NCBI GenBank assembly: GCA_964059195.1
Contig: CAXKWD010000001.1
Location: forward strand, 217,814,484 to 217,878,483
Source: Ectobius pallidus
Taxonomy: Eukaryota > Arthropoda > Insecta > Blattodea > Ectobiidae
Direction: 5' to 3'
DNA length: 64,000 nt
Shown: piece after piece, positions 11,639 through 22,766 of the stretch
Position numbering within the stretch: the first letter of the stretch is position 1
Layout: the number at the start of each line of letters is the position of its first letter
Notes under the pieces: generated by a model
The model's input: the letters and a program-made list of their open reading frames with translations, nothing else
The model's database searches: none
What the model was told of the DNA's origin: nothing
Made by a program: the position numbers and the translations under genes

Positions 11639-11713
11639 TGATCAATGGAATGCAGTAATTCCGCCTTTCAATATTAAGGTTTACTGCGGAATTACTGCAT
11701 TTCATTGATTAGT
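11639..11713. repeat. Hairpin inverted repeat
   Basis: Arms of about 25 nt (TGCAGTAATTCCGC and GCGGAATTACTGCA, with flanking ATCAATGG/TTCATTGAT) are separated by about 23 nt. Could be the core of a small fold-back element. Confidence 0.7.
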
Positions 11714-11918
11714 AATTCAATATGGCTCTTTTTTTATGAATATTATAGCCTACTTGTTGAATAGTAATATAAGAGATTTTGAGTAATTTTTATTTTTATT
11801 ATTATTCTGTTTATTTATTCTGGCAGAGCTAAAGCCAATTGGCCTTCTCTTCCGCTCTACCAGTCTTTATGTCTTCAGAACATAAATTCGTAGTAGGCCT
11901 ACTGACTACTGGCCTACT

Positions 11919-12444
11919 GGCCTTGTTTCATAATGTAGATTCAAAAATTACTACCTTATAGTACGGTTCTCTGAGCTATGGTGTGTTTTAGTGACAGAAT
12001 GAGGATGAAAGAGTGAATTTAGACTGCCACATAATAATATATCTTTCTCAACCAAGATACTGACCATTAAAGTAATAAATAATAAGCATACGAAGGCTCT
12101 AATATGTAAAATATATTTAATATTATCTGCATATAATTGGCCAGCATTATAACTGTAATTATAATATTTGTAACATGAAAATATTAATGTTACAAATATT
12201 ATAATTACAGTTATAATGCTGGCCAATTATATGCAGATAATATTAAATATATTTTACATATTAGAGCCTTCGTATGCTTATTATTTATTACTTTAATGGT
12301 CAGTATCTTGGTCGAGAAAGATATATTATTATGTGGCAGTCTAAATTCACTCTTTCATCCTCATTCTGTCACTAAAACACACCATAGCTCAGAGAACCGT
12401 ACTATAAGGTAGTAATTTTTGAATCTACATTATGAAACAAGGCC
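11919..12444. repeat. Large near-perfect palindrome, 526 bp
   Basis: Bases 11919-12176 (GGCCTTGTTTCATAATG...) are the reverse complement of 12187-12444 (...CATTATGAAACAAGGCC), with a 10-nt loop. The only mismatch I noticed is near 12055/12310 (CTCAACC against GGTCGAG). Arms of 258 bp at this identity mean a very recent inverted duplication or a library or assembly artefact. No coding sequence inside. Confidence 0.92.
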
Positions 12445-13116
12445 AAAAATATATATATTTGAAACAGCATTAAGCTAGGTTAGTACTTGAACGAAAGCTA
12501 TGCTTAAACATGTAGTATCACAGCAAAAGGAATGAAAATACTATTACTAAGAATAAAAATTCAAGTACTTACCCAAGATACAGAAGTATGTAGGAAATAA
12601 TTATATACCTAGACTCCTCCGTATATTCAGTACCGCTTCAACCACACACCATTCAGAGTCAAAAACAACTGCTTAGTGAGTACCGCCCGCAAAAGGTAGG
12701 CTGGTTCTTGCTCAAGCCACTAGCTGGAGCGTAAAACGGTTAGGCCTACATAATACAAGCCATACCAACTGTTGGAACAAGGCGTTTCAAAATACATTGA
12801 ATTCAAGTGTACCAATATAAACTTTCTTTGGTGTGGAATCCTATTATTGTGCTGCACTGAAATACATAAATGAAGGTTGACACGGAATCAGCACAACAAG
12901 TAACTGAATAAATGCAAATTTTGATGACATTGGTTATGGTCGGCAGGTTAAGACACATGACCAATCAACTTCGAATGCTGCATCATTTACATTATAAAAT
13001 ATGAAGAGGGAAAGTGGAAAAGTATGGATTCAATTATTCAGAAAAACCTCCCATCCAGAAGAAGCTGTGTGGCAGTCAAAAATAATTTTGTAACCTGGAT
13101 TTTTTATGGTTTTCAG
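12445..13116. other. Laminin intron, no gene seen
   Basis: AT-rich sequence up to the TTTTCAG acceptor at 13116. No element recognised. Confidence 0.45.
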
Positions 13117-13327
13117 AAATAAGCTAGTGAATCTACAGCCTAGTACAGGGTACCGCTTTGATGGTCATGGCTACAGCATCGTGAACAGCAAGCCATATCG
13201 TATGCGAGATCGCTCCAGTGTTCAGCTCAAATTCAAAACGTCATCTCCAAATGGTCTGCTCTTCCTTGCTGGAAAAGGAAGAACATTCTTGTCCATAGAG
13301 ATACGAGATGGATACATCGTGTACCAG
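13117..13327 (+). CDS. Laminin alpha chain, internal exon (start of LG2)
   Basis: Acceptor TTTTCAG|A completes an Arg codon and continues NKLVNLQPSTGYRFDGHGYS, the linker and first strand of LG2. It is followed by RSSVQLKFKTSSPNGLLFLA, the best conserved LG strand pair. The exon ends with TACCAG|GTATTT in phase 0. Role: second LG module of the extracellular C-terminal globule of laminin alpha. The 2.66-kb intron before it contains a SINE, a Tigger-like MITE and a 526-bp palindrome. Confidence 0.9.
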
Positions 13328-13740
13328 GTATTTTGTTTTATCTTGAATATATAATGTATATTTACTCCACAAACAGGGACATATGGCTGTTATCTATAAT
13401 AACTGACCATGAAGGTCAAGAATACATAATATGAAGTAAGATAAAGAAAGAAATGACATGAGATTTAAAAAGCCTAATTCTCAAAATGTTAAAATGTCTT
13501 ATGAAAAGATTATGCAGATTCATCAAGTTTCATGAGGCAGAAACTATTTATGTCTCCATATGAAAAGGACATAATTGAGACTTAATAAATGTCAATGTAG
13601 GCTTGCTGCATAATGTACTATTTTTAATATTTAATTTGAATTAAGATAGGGGACATTAGATTATTTAATAGTTTGGTTTGTTGATCTTCATTAAGAATGG
13701 TCATATTAATTTTACTATATGTCTATAGTGCTGCTTATAT
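13328..13740. other. Laminin intron, no gene seen
   Basis: AT-rich sequence between the exon donor at 13327 and a SINE. Nothing recognised. Confidence 0.45.
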
Positions 13741-13749
13741 TTTATATTT

Positions 13750-14209
13750 GTTGGCCATGGTGGTCTAAAGGTAGCATGCCCGCCTGTAGATCTGAAGATT
13801 GCGGGATCAAATCCAGCCATGGTCAGGACATAAAAATCCTGGGCACTGAGTCCTCCGGGAGGGACTTTAAGCTGGGGGGCCCATGTTATAGATTTAAATC
13901 ACGTAAAAGAACTCCAAGCCTAAATTAAGGCCTATGGACAAAATTTATTGGCCCTTTCACATCCAAATCTCTCTCTCGAATCCTATACCCCCATGTTGGG
14001 GCGAAGGACCTCCAAGTGGAGATTTCAGTGTACCGATTCACATCCAAAAAATACCTTAGTTTCCGGAGGGGGGGTTCAGAGGCGATGGGCTTACCACCTG
14101 TCCCTCAGCCCTCTCTCGGAAAATAAACATAATTAAATTAACAAAGGTAACAGAAACCTCCACTTGGAGACCCATCGCCCCAACATAGGGGATATAGGAA
14201 ATCAGATAC
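13750..14209 (+). mobile_element. tRNA-derived SINE, family 2, copy 2
   Basis: Same family as 10496-10892 with more substitutions (TTGGCCATGGTGGTCTAAAG head). The probable target duplication is TTTATATTT at 13741-13749 and 14210-14218. The body contains an internal duplication of its 3-prime part (13970-14040 against 14110-14190). It ends 38 bp before laminin exon 14248-14412. Confidence 0.85.
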
Positions 14210-14247
14210 TTTATATTTATTCAGGAAATTGCCTTCGTTTATTTCAG

Positions 14248-14412
14248 TTCAATCTGGGCCATGGTCTTCTCACAGTGCAGTCACAAGAAACATACAATGA
14301 TGATAAGTGGCACACAGTTGATGCAGCTCGCCAGGGATCGGAAGGAGTACTGAGTATGGATGGAGTTCAAGTATTCCAGGACAGTGCACCAGGAACAGCT
14401 AAACAACTTCAG
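14248..14412 (+). CDS. Laminin alpha chain, internal exon (middle of LG2)
   Basis: Acceptor TTTATTTCAG is followed in phase 0 by FNLGHGLLTVQSQETYNDDK and WHTVDAARQG, the conserved W-H-x-V strand of LG modules. The exon is exactly 55 codons. Its donor reads CAG|GCAAGT, a non-canonical GC donor; no nearby GT site gives the phase 0 needed by the next exon. Anything translated past 14412 is intron. A SINE ends about 38 bp upstream of this exon, leaving little room for branch point and pyrimidine tract. Confidence 0.88.
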
Positions 14413-14552
14413 GCAAGTGAAAGAATATCACGTCATATCTTGTCATTTTCTGATACAGAGGATGGGAAATATAATATTCAAAGCGGTTATGATAGCGATT
14501 CACATGTGTCAGTTGACTGATAATAGAGCATGCAGATTTTTTTATTTATGAC

Positions 14553-15187
14553 TAGACCTGGGATTTTAAGCCAAATGCCTATTTTGTTCCTTATGAAATA
14601 ACATGAAATGTTTTCAATATGTGGACATTTCATGATAAATCACTTACATTTATAGAGTTTTATAGTGCCCTAAAATGTCTATTTGGATCTGTAGAGCCTA
14701 TTTTACTATTTCAGTGACTAAAATGCCTATTTTGTACATTTAAAATAAAATTCAACTTCTGCAATTTTTATAATGGACACCCCTCAATGAAAAGCAGAAC
14801 AGCAGAGGTGGGGATTTCACAGAAATTTCATTTTCCTAAACAATTGTCGCCAAAGGAATGGTGAATGACGGGGGAGGGGAAGGATTAAGGAGGAATTACT
14901 ACTGTGTCAAGTCATCAATGAAAGAACATCTGTTTAAGTGAATGTAGTTTGTGATACCTAATTTTGCAGTTAATTCTGTTAAGAATAGGTACCGGTATAC
15001 CATGTTTCTTGATGTTACAGTTTAAGTGTATATTGTAATATTTTAAAATGTATTTTCTATCTATTTACACATTTTTAAAGCATATTTTAAGTGCCTATTT
15101 TATGTTTTAAAAGCCTATTTACTTGTTTTAAAAGCTTATTTTAGGTGCCTAAAACTAATTTTTTTAGAGCGTAAAATCCCAGGTCTA
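14553..15187. mobile_element. hAT MITE with 8-bp target duplication
   Basis: Termini TAGACCTGGGATTTTA and TAAAATCCCAGGTCTA are flanked by a perfect TTTATGAC duplication (14545-14552 and 15188-15195). The interior is rich in repeated TGCCTATTTT motifs and has no ORF. The 8-bp duplication is diagnostic for hAT. Confidence 0.92.
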
Positions 15188-15439
15188 TTTATGACACATA
15201 CTGAATAGAGTGACTCGTGGTTTTGAAGAACAAATGTTAAACAATAACTGAGCACTAATCTGTGTGTAAATACTGGGTTAAGAGATATTTTGGCTTAATG
15301 AATTTGTAATCTTGTTAAAATTAGAACTTGTAATCTTGTTTTGTGGGCAGTGACATAAACACAGTCTGGAGAAATGTATAAATTCTTTTTGACGCCTGGA
15401 GGAATGTTGAATTGGAAATTAGTTCAGAAAATCTAAGTG

Positions 15440-15692
15440 TATGGTCATGAATCATGATAATAATGTGCTACAAAATATTAGAAAAGCAGGTAAAGCATTT
15501 GATCAAGTGGAGAATTCAAATATCTGGGAGCAATAATTATAGATACAAATAATATTAAGGTAGAAGTTAAGTGTTCACTAAATTCAGGAAATGCCGGTTT
15601 TCTTGCAGCTCAGAAACTTTTATCCTCTCATCTTCTGCCCAGGAATCTTAAACTAAAAAATTATAAGACAATTATTCTGCCAATTGTATTAC
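15440..15692 (+). pseudogene. LINE (RT C-terminal) remnant, upstream part
   Basis: Reads FKYLGAIITDTN-like protein, then KLLSSHLLPRNLKLKNYKTI and ILPIVL. It is the same family as 23180-23630 and 50720-51138. The reading resumes at about 17405 after an insertion of about 1.7 kb. Confidence 0.65.
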
Positions 15693-17388
15693 ACTAGCAG
15701 GTGCCCGCGGCTTCGCCCACGATAATTAATTGAAAATTTAAAAATTAAGAGTATAATAATTATTAAAGCATTATATTTATTAACACTCGCACACGAATCA
15801 TTCATAAACTAAACCATTAATAATTAATGAAACAGCTAATATTCCGGCTTTAAAGTAGATTCTACAATTAGAAAGCGCCGCCTGGGAAAATGATCTCAGA
15901 TTTGATTATGCAGTTCCAAAGCTAACTGTGAACACTGATAATACCACTGCCTTATTGACTGTATTACTCTTGTGTAATTCTCAAGACGGCAGTGGATAAT
16001 ACGTAACTTATCGTTTCTCAGCTCTTTGTTGACAGATGAATATGATGTGAATTTTATTTGATAAATTCAGTGTAATTTTCAGAAATTATATAATTTTTCA
16101 TTATTAATTGACTCCAGGATTTTTAAGAAATTTACACTGGCAGTTTATTAAAAATATTTGTTGTTCGGAGCTATGAAAATTGTAAGTAAAAATAAAATTA
16201 GAATATTTGTTCATTGTGTTCATTTCACTTAGGCCTTATCTAATATATAAAGTCGAATGTGTGTTTGTGGGTATGTTTGTTCCTTATACAAATCTACATT
16301 TCTTTACCAATTTACACGGAATTTTGCACACATACCCAGTTAAGTCCGGAAAGTATAGCGGTCAACATTAAAATTGAAACAAATCAGTCCTTCCCTTGAA
16401 AATTATATAATTTCTGTGAATATTCTACTGAAAAAAAGAATGTTGTTCAGTTCACATGGCAACAGTGAATTGTTTACTGTGATTACATATGGCCTTGGCA
16501 ACTAAATAGCCTAATGCTGGACTTTAACGAATTATGATTCCATGTAATATATTGGCGAAAATAATTACTGAAAAATGAATTACACGAAAATAAAGCACAG
16601 TGTGATGGAGTCACATAACTTTCTCTACCCTCGACATAAGAAATATTTACTCACTTTACATTTTGATGTAGAATAAGAGGGACAACTTAAGTGTGTGAGT
16701 ATGCTATATCAAAAGTCTGTAAATAATCCTTTCCGCTGATAAGTTATCCATACCTGTAGGCTTTGTATTAGTTGAGAAATAGGGATGTTTATCATAGTCC
16801 CTAAGCATGGGATGGAACATTTTGAGTCCTATGCTCGCAGTATATTATGTCCCGGGTTTTAGGGGAGGAAAGTATGAAAGTGATACTGCATTTCTCTTTT
16901 ATTTCAGCCCCTAAACGGTTGTAAGATGAGAATGAGAAATAAAATTTTCCGTCAAGCCAAATACAATTTTATGAAATTTATGTTTCTTCTTATTTCAACC
17001 CCACCCAGGCATGATGTGTAGAAGCAACGGAATGCAGCATTCGACATCCTCTATGAGCCATAAAAAGCTATATCTAGCGTTTTCTGATGGAATAGTTTGA
17101 GTGTGATAAATCTTTTTCTTCATTTCAAGTTCTACATACATATTATATAAGGACCTAGAGTTTCAAAATCGAAAGTCCTCCATAAATTAATTTCAAATTA
17201 AAAAATACAAAGCCCGGGCGACGCCGGGCCTTTTCAGCTAGTGTAATAAAGAAACGGTTTTCCTAATTTTGTACTCTTCGTGAAAGTTTAGACTGCGAGA
17301 GGCGAACATCGCTGAGTATACCCGTTGTCTCACGAAGTGAGGGAGCGAGTGAGCATGCTATTTAGGGCCGTTGAATGGTATAAGAGTA
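15693..17388 (+). repeat. Dispersed repeat R (GCCCGCGGCTTCGCCCACGA), long copy
   Basis: Inserted in a LINE remnant, between GTATTACAC and the resumed RT frame. Starts ACTAGCAGGTGCCCGCGGCT and ends GTATAAGAGTAGAT. Inside, a segment ends ACGCCGGGCCTTTTCAGCTA. Other copies or parts: 37630-38240 (minus), 42505-43230, 44263-44480, 55870-56330 (minus) and near 57205. No ORF and no clear superfamily. Confidence 0.65.
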
Positions 17389-17399
17389 GATGGGTCCCT

Positions 17400-17815
17400 T
17401 ATTTTTTTGTGAAGAATATAATCTGAGAGTGTTCAAAAAGAAGGTGCTTAGGAAAATATTCTAACCTAAGAGAGATGAAAACAGACTGGAGAAAACTGCA
17501 TAACAACAAGCTTCATAACCTGTTCACTTCATCAAACATAGTAAGGGCAAATAAATTACGGAAGATGAAATGGATTGGATATGTTGTGAGAATGGGGAAG
17601 GAAAGAGATATGTGAAAAATATTGACTTGGAGACTCAAAGGGCAAAGACCATGTGGATGAACAAGACATAAGTGGAAGGACAATATTAGAATAGATGTAA
17701 GGGAAGTAGTATTTGTGAGGCATGGTTGGACGGAGTTAGCACAGAATAGGGTTGAATGGCGGGCTCAGGTAATCGTGGCAATGAACCTTCGGGTTCCATA
17801 AAATAGATAATATTC
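17400..17815 (+). pseudogene. LINE (RT C-terminal) remnant, downstream part
   Basis: Continues the LINE of 15440-15692: NIVRANKLRKMKWIGYVVRM and then a broken G-R-P-x-x-x-W-x-D-N-I block ending in AMNLRVP. Multiple stops. The same terminal block is seen at 52563-52817 (RPRHRWEDNIRTDLREVGFT). Confidence 0.65.
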
Positions 17816-18132
17816 CTTTAGCTTGCTTAGGAATTGTCTATTGCAATTGAGTAAGTAAGTAAACTCATAATCTAACACAAAATACTTTTCTGGAAAACAA
17901 TAAAAGAATGCTTCGCTATCAAAACTATGTAATTGTATTCAGAGAATAACAAAATATACAACATGATTAAATTTACATAATTTAAAATACATCCAGATAT
18001 AGTTATATTCCATTTTTTCTTATAAGCCATTTTCCGAACTGCATAACAGATTTAGGGACCAGAACGTTCACGACTTAGTTTAAGGATTCATAACAAGACT
18101 TCATGTTACAATTGGACACTATATGATTCCAG

Positions 18133-18306
18133 GTTTCAGAGCATTTCTACATTGGAGGCTATCCAGATCCTGACCAACAGCCATTCAGACCTGTCACCAG
18201 TAGAGGATTTGAAGGCTGCATCGATGAAGTACAAGTTGCTGGAATTCTAATAGATCTGAGTCAGAACATCGAAGCATTTGGAGTGACACCAGGCTGCCCT
18301 GTCAAG
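18133..18306 (+). CDS. Laminin alpha chain, internal exon (end of LG2)
   Basis: After the acceptor GATTCCAG, 58 codons follow in phase 0: VSEHFYIGGYPD, then RGFEGCIDEVQVAG and a final GVTPGCPVK. The paired cysteines (GCI and GCP) are the disulfide that closes an LG module, so LG2 is complete here. Donor AAG|GTAAGT is strong and phase 0. The next exon (start of LG3) was not found in the rest of the window. The chain either continues more than 45 kb away or the assembly is broken. Confidence 0.88.
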
Positions 18307-18569
18307 GTAAGTGTCTGATAAAAGCATGTTCTTCATCGAAATTTTATTATGGTTAAGTTTTCATTTAATCCTATTCATCCTCGGTTTCTGTGCATGATTT
18401 GTGTTTATAATAATCATGGTAGTTGACAAAGATATATAAATTTCCTTCAGATGAATGTCTGCCTAGCATACTGGGAGACCCTGAAGGTACAGGAATAATT
18501 AAGTAACTCTTTACATTATTAAAGAGTATTAAAAAACTCATAATCATTTTTTATTTTATTTTTTATTTA

Positions 18570-20216
18570 TTTATTATTACAGACATGCAGATGTACATAT
18601 ACAACAATTTTCTTGCAAGATACAAAATCAAACAAAACAAATATTTTTTCCCCCAGATGACCAAAACGCGTGTTTAGGGGGTAAAAATTAATTATATTTG
18701 AGAGAAACATAGATATTTATAAAATGCACACCACACCATAAAAATTAAATATTAAAAAAAAAAACAGTTATCCGTGTTTACAATACCAAAAATTAAAAAT
18801 TAAAATTTATAATGTTACCAGAAATTAACTTAATTTTTCAAAATATGTTTTATATTATCTATAGATAGTATTACAAATGAATGAAAGAAAGTTTGATTGA
18901 AACAAAAGAAAAGATAAAACTATTATAACTAGGGACCGGATTTTTAGGTTTTTAAAAACACTGTTTTAGGTTTTCCATTAGGTGAAATAGTTTATTTTAG
19001 GTTTTTTGTCCAAAATATCGTTTTCGGGTAGAATAATTAGTTTAATGAATTTGAATGTGCTACATAGGATTGAATACATAATACTTGTAAAGTTTAACTT
19101 AACAAAATTGAGTTAAATTTGTGTAAACTTGCTTTAGGACAATATTATACAATTGAAGAAAGAAAGCATAAACAATCCAAAGAAGGAGTGAAAATAAGAT
19201 TGTCTCACATTTCCTGGTTACAGTATATCACTAAATATCTTTCAAGATTCTCAACTGTGAAGTTCTTCCTGTTATCTCTTAGAATACATTTGAAGGCAGA
19301 AAATGTACTTTCAACCTCACATGACGTCAGCAATGGTTGTTCGTACGATTATTTTAAAAGGAATACGCCGGTACTCTTAGGCCTACACTTCCTCTCTTGA
19401 TACTGTCATCCTAGACGACATTGGATTGAACGAAACGCTGGTGCTAATAATTTAAACTTGACAAAAATTGTCTCTCCGCAAAATATCGATTTATCAACTG
19501 ACAAACAAAAAAGACAAAAAAAGTAGCATAATTAGACAATTTAGGTTTTATATCCCGTTTAGGTACATTTAAGTTTTTATACCCCATTTAGGTATTTTTA
19601 GGTGCCACAGAATCAATGTGGGTGAATCCTATGGACATGATTCGAAAAAGTGTATAATCGCTTTTTGTTTTGGAAGTAAGGAAAAAAATAGGTAAAAACC
19701 TAAGAATCCGGTCCCTAATTATAACTTTTTATTATTAATATTAAACAATTTCTTTTATTTTCATCTTAAAATGGTTGAGACTGTATTTTATGAAATCAGG
19801 GTGCTCAGCAATAACAGTAGGCCTATTATAATGTTTCAATCCACAGTTTAGACCATTTAATTGCCCAGTAGTAGTCCTGTATAGTATTTCTTCTTGTATT
19901 TTGACAATGTTTGAAGAAAATAAATGTTGATCGGTTTTTATGGTAATATGGTAAATTTATAAAGCTGCCCAATTTTCATAACTTCGAATTCAGAGTTTGT
20001 TAGTTTTGTAGGGTAGTCAAAGATTTCTCTGAACAAGTTATTATTATTCTCTTTTGAAGTAAAATTAGTTTATACAATACACTACCCCAGCCAAGAATTC
20101 TGTACTGGACTATCGACTCTACTAGCACTAAATATATTGTTCGTAATGTAGAAATTGGATGAACATTCTGAAGGATGACAAATTTATAAATAGTTTTACG
20201 TATTTTATTAGTAATA
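18570..20216 (-). pseudogene. LINE remnant (CR1/jockey-like) interrupted by a hAT element
   Basis: Minus-strand ORF 20000-20254 reads LRTIYLVLVESIVQYRILGW, the L-x-x-x-Y-x-x-L-V-x-S-x-x-x-Y-G-I block at the end of LINE RT. The low end near 18560 is a TTTATTTATTATT tail. A hAT derivative (18930-19717) sits inside and a Tigger MITE cuts its high end. Confidence 0.55.
18930..19717 (-). mobile_element. hAT element derivative with 8-bp target duplication
   Basis: Termini TAGGGACCGGATTTTTAGG and CCTAAGAATCCGGTCCCTA are flanked by a perfect ATTATAAC duplication (18922-18929 and 19718-19725). On the minus strand about 19330-19205 encodes VESTFSAFKCILRDNRKNFT and then VENLERYLVIYCN, the C-terminal dimerisation region seen in hAT transposases. 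Internally deleted. Confidence 0.88.
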
Positions 20217-20434
20217 CAGTAAAACCTTTTTAACTTTTCAAAGGTCTGATGCAAAAAAGTGTAAATGGCAGGAAAGAGTAAATTGCAGGTAGTGTAAAAG
20301 CTGTAATGCTATATATTGCAAAATTTAATACATGAGAATAAACCATTTTTAAGCCCTTATTCACAGTAACTTGGTAATTTGGAAACTTGGCACCCTTTCG
20401 GTCCATATTAAGCCGAGTCTGTGAGGCTCTACTG
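20217..20434. mobile_element. Tigger MITE related to the autonomous Tigger at 28151
   Basis: Starts CAGTAAAACCTTTTTAACTT after TA and ends CTCTACTG before TA. Its left 120 bp are the reverse complement of the right end of the 28151-30314 transposon (shared GATGCAAAAAAGTGTAAATG). The right half was carried into segment copy B (50016-50110). Confidence 0.8.
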
Positions 20435-20523
20435 TAATACTTTATTGAGTCATACAACAGTTTACATAACTGCATGACATTGTCAGGAATTTAGGTACAT
20501 AAATAATTATATGAAATACCAAT

Positions 20524-20923
20524 CTCTCGAATCCTCTCTCGAATCCTATGCCCCCATGTTGGGGCGAAGGGTCTCCAAGTGGAGGTTTCTGTTTATGGAT
20601 GTGAATTTTGTTATGCTTATTTTCCTAGAGAGGGCAGAGGGACAGGTGGTAAGCCCATCACCCCATAACCCCCCTCCGGAAACTAAGGTATTACTTGGAC
20701 GTGAAAGGGCCGAGAAATTTTGTCCAGAGGCTATAATTTAGGCTTGAAGTTCTTTAACGTGCCGTAAATCTACGACACAGGCCTCCCAGCTTAAAGTCCC
20801 TCCCAGAGGACTCTGTGCCCAGTATTTTTAGGTCCTGAAAAACCCATCAACTGTGGCCAGGTTTGATCCCGTGACCTTCGGATCTAGAGACGGGCACGCT
20901 ACCTCTAGACCACCGCAGCCGAC
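20524..20923 (-). mobile_element. tRNA-derived SINE, family 2, copy 3
   Basis: Minus orientation (head GTCGGCTGCGGTGGTCTAGA at 20923). A perfect 12-bp duplication TGAAATACCAAT flanks it (20512-20523 and 20924-20935). Segment copy B has the uninterrupted site ATGAAATACCAATAACAATA at about 50190. Confidence 0.93.
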
Positions 20924-21247
20924 TGAAATACCAATAACAATACCTATTTTAAAGTGAAAGTGAGTGAGTTCATAAATTACATAAGAAATACATCTGAATA
21001 AAACTTCTAACTTATACTAAGCTTACAAGTCAACTACATTTAGGAGAAAAAATTCATCTATTATTTATAAATATGTGGTCACATTAGATAAAGAGGATAG
21101 AGGTGACTTTTGCATTGCAGCAGAAGTTAAAGAGGAGTAATGAATAAGATATCATATGTAAGCATATGAGTAGAGACTTAATACACTGAACTTCACTAAA
21201 TTTGTACTAACCTGGACCGGTTTCGGGATTATAACTTTACCCCATTT

Positions 21248-22189
21248 TCAATGTACTCCGACTGATGTTTGTGTTGTATGGGCACCCTCCCGCGGACGTC
21301 CTATGAACTTCCTGACCAGGTCATCTTCCGTTGGTATTTCAAAGTTCATTAGGTTATCTGCATTCTTCTGGATAAATATCTTCTCCCAGACTGTCAGTTC
21401 ACTATGTCCGTGGGCGCACTTAACCAACTTAGGTTCTTGTTCAACTTCATGGTTCATGTTCCAGACATGGGCTGCTACTGCGGACTTTTCAATTTGTGCA
21501 TATGTGACGTGTCGTTGGTGTTCCTTCATCCTGGTCTCTATATTTCTTTTTGTTTTGCCTATGTATTTTTGTGGACAGTTTTTGCAACTAAACTGGTAGA
21601 TGCCCCATTTTTTCAGGTGTTGTACTCTCTCTATGTTGGTTGACCTTAACATATTTCCTAAACTGTATCTATTAACCGGGGCTAAGGTGATGTTGTGGTC
21701 TTTGAATATTTTCTTGAATTTTTTGTCCATTATTGGGTGGTAGATGATTTTCTTATCTGTAGACTTCTGTTCTTTTTCTGGTTTTAGTGTAGTCAGATCT
21801 GCAATTTGTTTTTGCCTATGATATTTTCTCAATTTTTTGTCGACCAGTTCTTTGTGGAATATATTTAGTTGTGCCGTATTAATAATAGTTTCATATTCGT
21901 TCTTGTGTTCCTCTTTGCTGAGTGGTAAATTCACTAATCTATAAGTTAAGCTGTTTAGTAGGCCTACTGCAGGTTTGTGATTGATCGGGTTGAAACTATT
22001 GGCTTTTATGTAGTTGTCCGAGTGAGTTTCCTTTCTGTGAATTCCAAATTCCAGCCTATTGTCTTGTTTTATGATCTTTATGTCCAGAAAGGGGAGATGG
22101 TTTTCAGTTTGCTGCTCTAGAGTAAAATTGATTGATTGGTCCTGGATATTAAGTAGTTTTAATGCATCTTGTATAATTATGTTTTTCAT
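21248..22189 (-). pseudogene. Penelope RT thumb and GIY-YIG endonuclease
   Basis: A 313-codon frame. The first part continues the RT (LPFLDIKIIKQDNRLEFGIH). Residues 196-211 carry GIYQFSCKNCPQKYIG, the GIY-YIG nuclease core with the C-x2-C insert typical of Penelope enzymes, followed by R-x-x-x-R-M-K-E-H. The C-terminal tail resembles the family, but a frameshift from the RT makes the element non-functional as it stands. Confidence 0.88.
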
Positions 22190-22766
22190 TTACTATGGCG
22201 AATATGTCATCCACGTATCTCAACCATGTTTTGTACATATGTGGGAAGGCTGATGTAATACGAGTTTCAAAGTAGCTCATATATAGGTCTGCTAGGAAGG
22301 GTGATAGTGGGTTTCCCATTGCTAGTCCCTGTCTTTGTTGATAAAATTTTCCATTGAATGTAAAATATGTTTGGTTAATGCATAGGTTTGTTAATGAGAC
22401 ATATTCTTTGATAGTGTTATCACTAAATCCACTTGATCTCAGCCAATTAGTAAGATATTTCAGAAGTTTATCATTATCAATGCTCGGAAATAGTGCTACT
22501 ACATCGAATGATACGAGTTGATCTGCTGGAGAAATTTCTATGTGTTTTGTTTTATCAATGAGTTCGAACGAGTTTTTGATACCTCTGCTTTCATATTCCG
22601 GGAAAGAACTGAGTCTCATGTTGAGCCATTTTGCCAGATAGTAAGTGGGAGCATTGATGTTGTTGATTATAGGTCTCATCTTGTTGCCGGGTTTATGGAT
22701 CTTTGGTAGGCCATGTATTTTTGGTAGTGTGGGGTTCGAGGGTTTCAGTTTCTTTTTTTTTTTCAC
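22149..22766 (-). pseudogene. Penelope reverse transcriptase fragment
   Basis: Reads LPKIHGLPKIHKPGNKMRPI, then SFDVVALFPSID, GLAMGNPLSPFLADLYMSYF and LRYVDDIFAIV. These are the P-K-x-H-K, palm, and Y-V-D-D catalytic motifs of Penelope RT. The N-terminal part is missing. The frame breaks after FAIVNEK and continues in the frame of 21248-22189, so a single frameshift near 22180 separates RT from endonuclease. Confidence 0.88.

Noticed and set aside
18457..18492. Possible 36-bp laminin micro-exon (TTCCTTCAG|ATGAATGTC...CTGAAG|GTACAG)
   Set aside because: Splice-like borders and an open frame, but the product MNVCLAYWETLK does not resemble the LG2-LG3 linker and the piece is too short to support.
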